6,679 bases of DNA from Chloroflexota bacterium (lineage in GTDB: Bacteria > Chloroflexota > Dehalococcoidia > GIF9 > UBA5629). The notes under the pieces were generated by a model. The model saw nothing but the letters and a program-made list of their open reading frames with translations, was not told the origin of the DNA and did no database searches. This document shows positions 6,390-6,679 of this stretch, piece after piece. Position 1 is the stretch's first letter, and each line of letters starts with the position of its first letter. A program made the translations under genes and the position numbers. The DNA lies in contig JAPLHJ010000192.1 of NCBI GenBank assembly GCA_026389675.1, forward strand, positions 1 through 6,679, written 5' to 3'.

Positions 6390-6679
6390 CTATTTAGTCT
6401 TGAGCTGCGGGAAGAGAATAACCTCGCGGATTGATTGCCTGTCCGTGAGCAGCATGATCATGCGGTCGATACCGATGCCCAATCCACCCGTGGGCGGCAT
6501 GCCGTGTTCCAGGGCCGTGAGAAAATCATCATCTATCATCTCTGTTTCAGGCAGTTCGCCGGCAGCCCTGGCACGCTCAACCTCCGCCGCATGCATCTGC
6601 CTTTGCAGGGTAAAACGTTCGCGTTGCTCGCGGGGGTCATTCAACTCCGAGAAAGAGTTGGCAACTTCCATGCTGCCGA
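6390..6679 (-). CDS. lysS: lysyl-tRNA synthetase (class II), C-terminal fragment
   Basis: Only the last 96 codons lie in the window; the frame stays open to the edge (Gly-Ser precede the first internal Met at 6671), so this Met is not the start. LysRS attaches lysine to tRNA-Lys in the cytoplasm. The fragment carries the conserved EVANSFSELNDPREQRERF segment, the DDDFLTALEHGMPPTGG stretch and class II motif 3 GGLGIGIDRMIMLLT, followed by IREVILFPQ close to the C-terminus, exactly as in bacterial class II LysRS. The protein ends normally with TAG. The upstream anticodon-binding domain and motifs 1 and 2 are outside the window. It is the upstream partner of serS in a tight operon. Confidence 0.96.
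   Translation of the reverse strand, partial: GSMEVANSFSELNDPREQRERFTLQRQMHAAEVERARAAGELPETEMIDDDFLTALEHGMPPTGGLGIGIDRMIMLLTDRQSIREVILFPQLKTK

Overview
All five genes lie on the minus strand, so transcription runs from high to low coordinates. The order is lysS (3' end only), serS, then three related membrane-protein genes: a zinc-ribbon/Fn3/redoxin protein (3372-4958), a second one (1351-3219) and a third (1-1206) cut by the window edge. No plus-strand gene, RNA gene, mobile element or CRISPR array is supported.

Right side (5114-6679): the C-terminal end of class II lysyl-tRNA synthetase is followed after 13 bases by a complete seryl-tRNA synthetase. The gap is almost entirely the serS ribosome binding site, so the two form a housekeeping translation operon.

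Left side (1-4958): three paralogous genes are separated by gaps of about 145-155 bases that carry candidate promoters and small palindromes. Each protein starts with CxxC-type zinc ribbons, continues through a low-complexity or charged linker and one transmembrane helix, and then enters Fn3-type domains. The two complete members end in a TlpA/ResA-like thioredoxin fold with a CxxC active site. The positive residues before the helix suggest that the ribbons are cytoplasmic and the Fn3 and redoxin parts are outside. They look like a lineage-specific set of surface-anchored thiol-disulfide proteins with a cytoplasmic zinc-ribbon head. Substrate and partners cannot be read from the sequence. This trio is the most interesting content of the window.

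Organism: a bacterium of moderate GC with GGAGG-type ribosome binding sites and at least one likely TTG start. The SerRS style, the zinc-ribbon headed membrane proteins and the many 'W-x-T-(D/S)-E-P-A' Fn3 domains remind me of Chloroflexota, perhaps Dehalococcoidia. That assignment is an impression, not a demonstrated fact.
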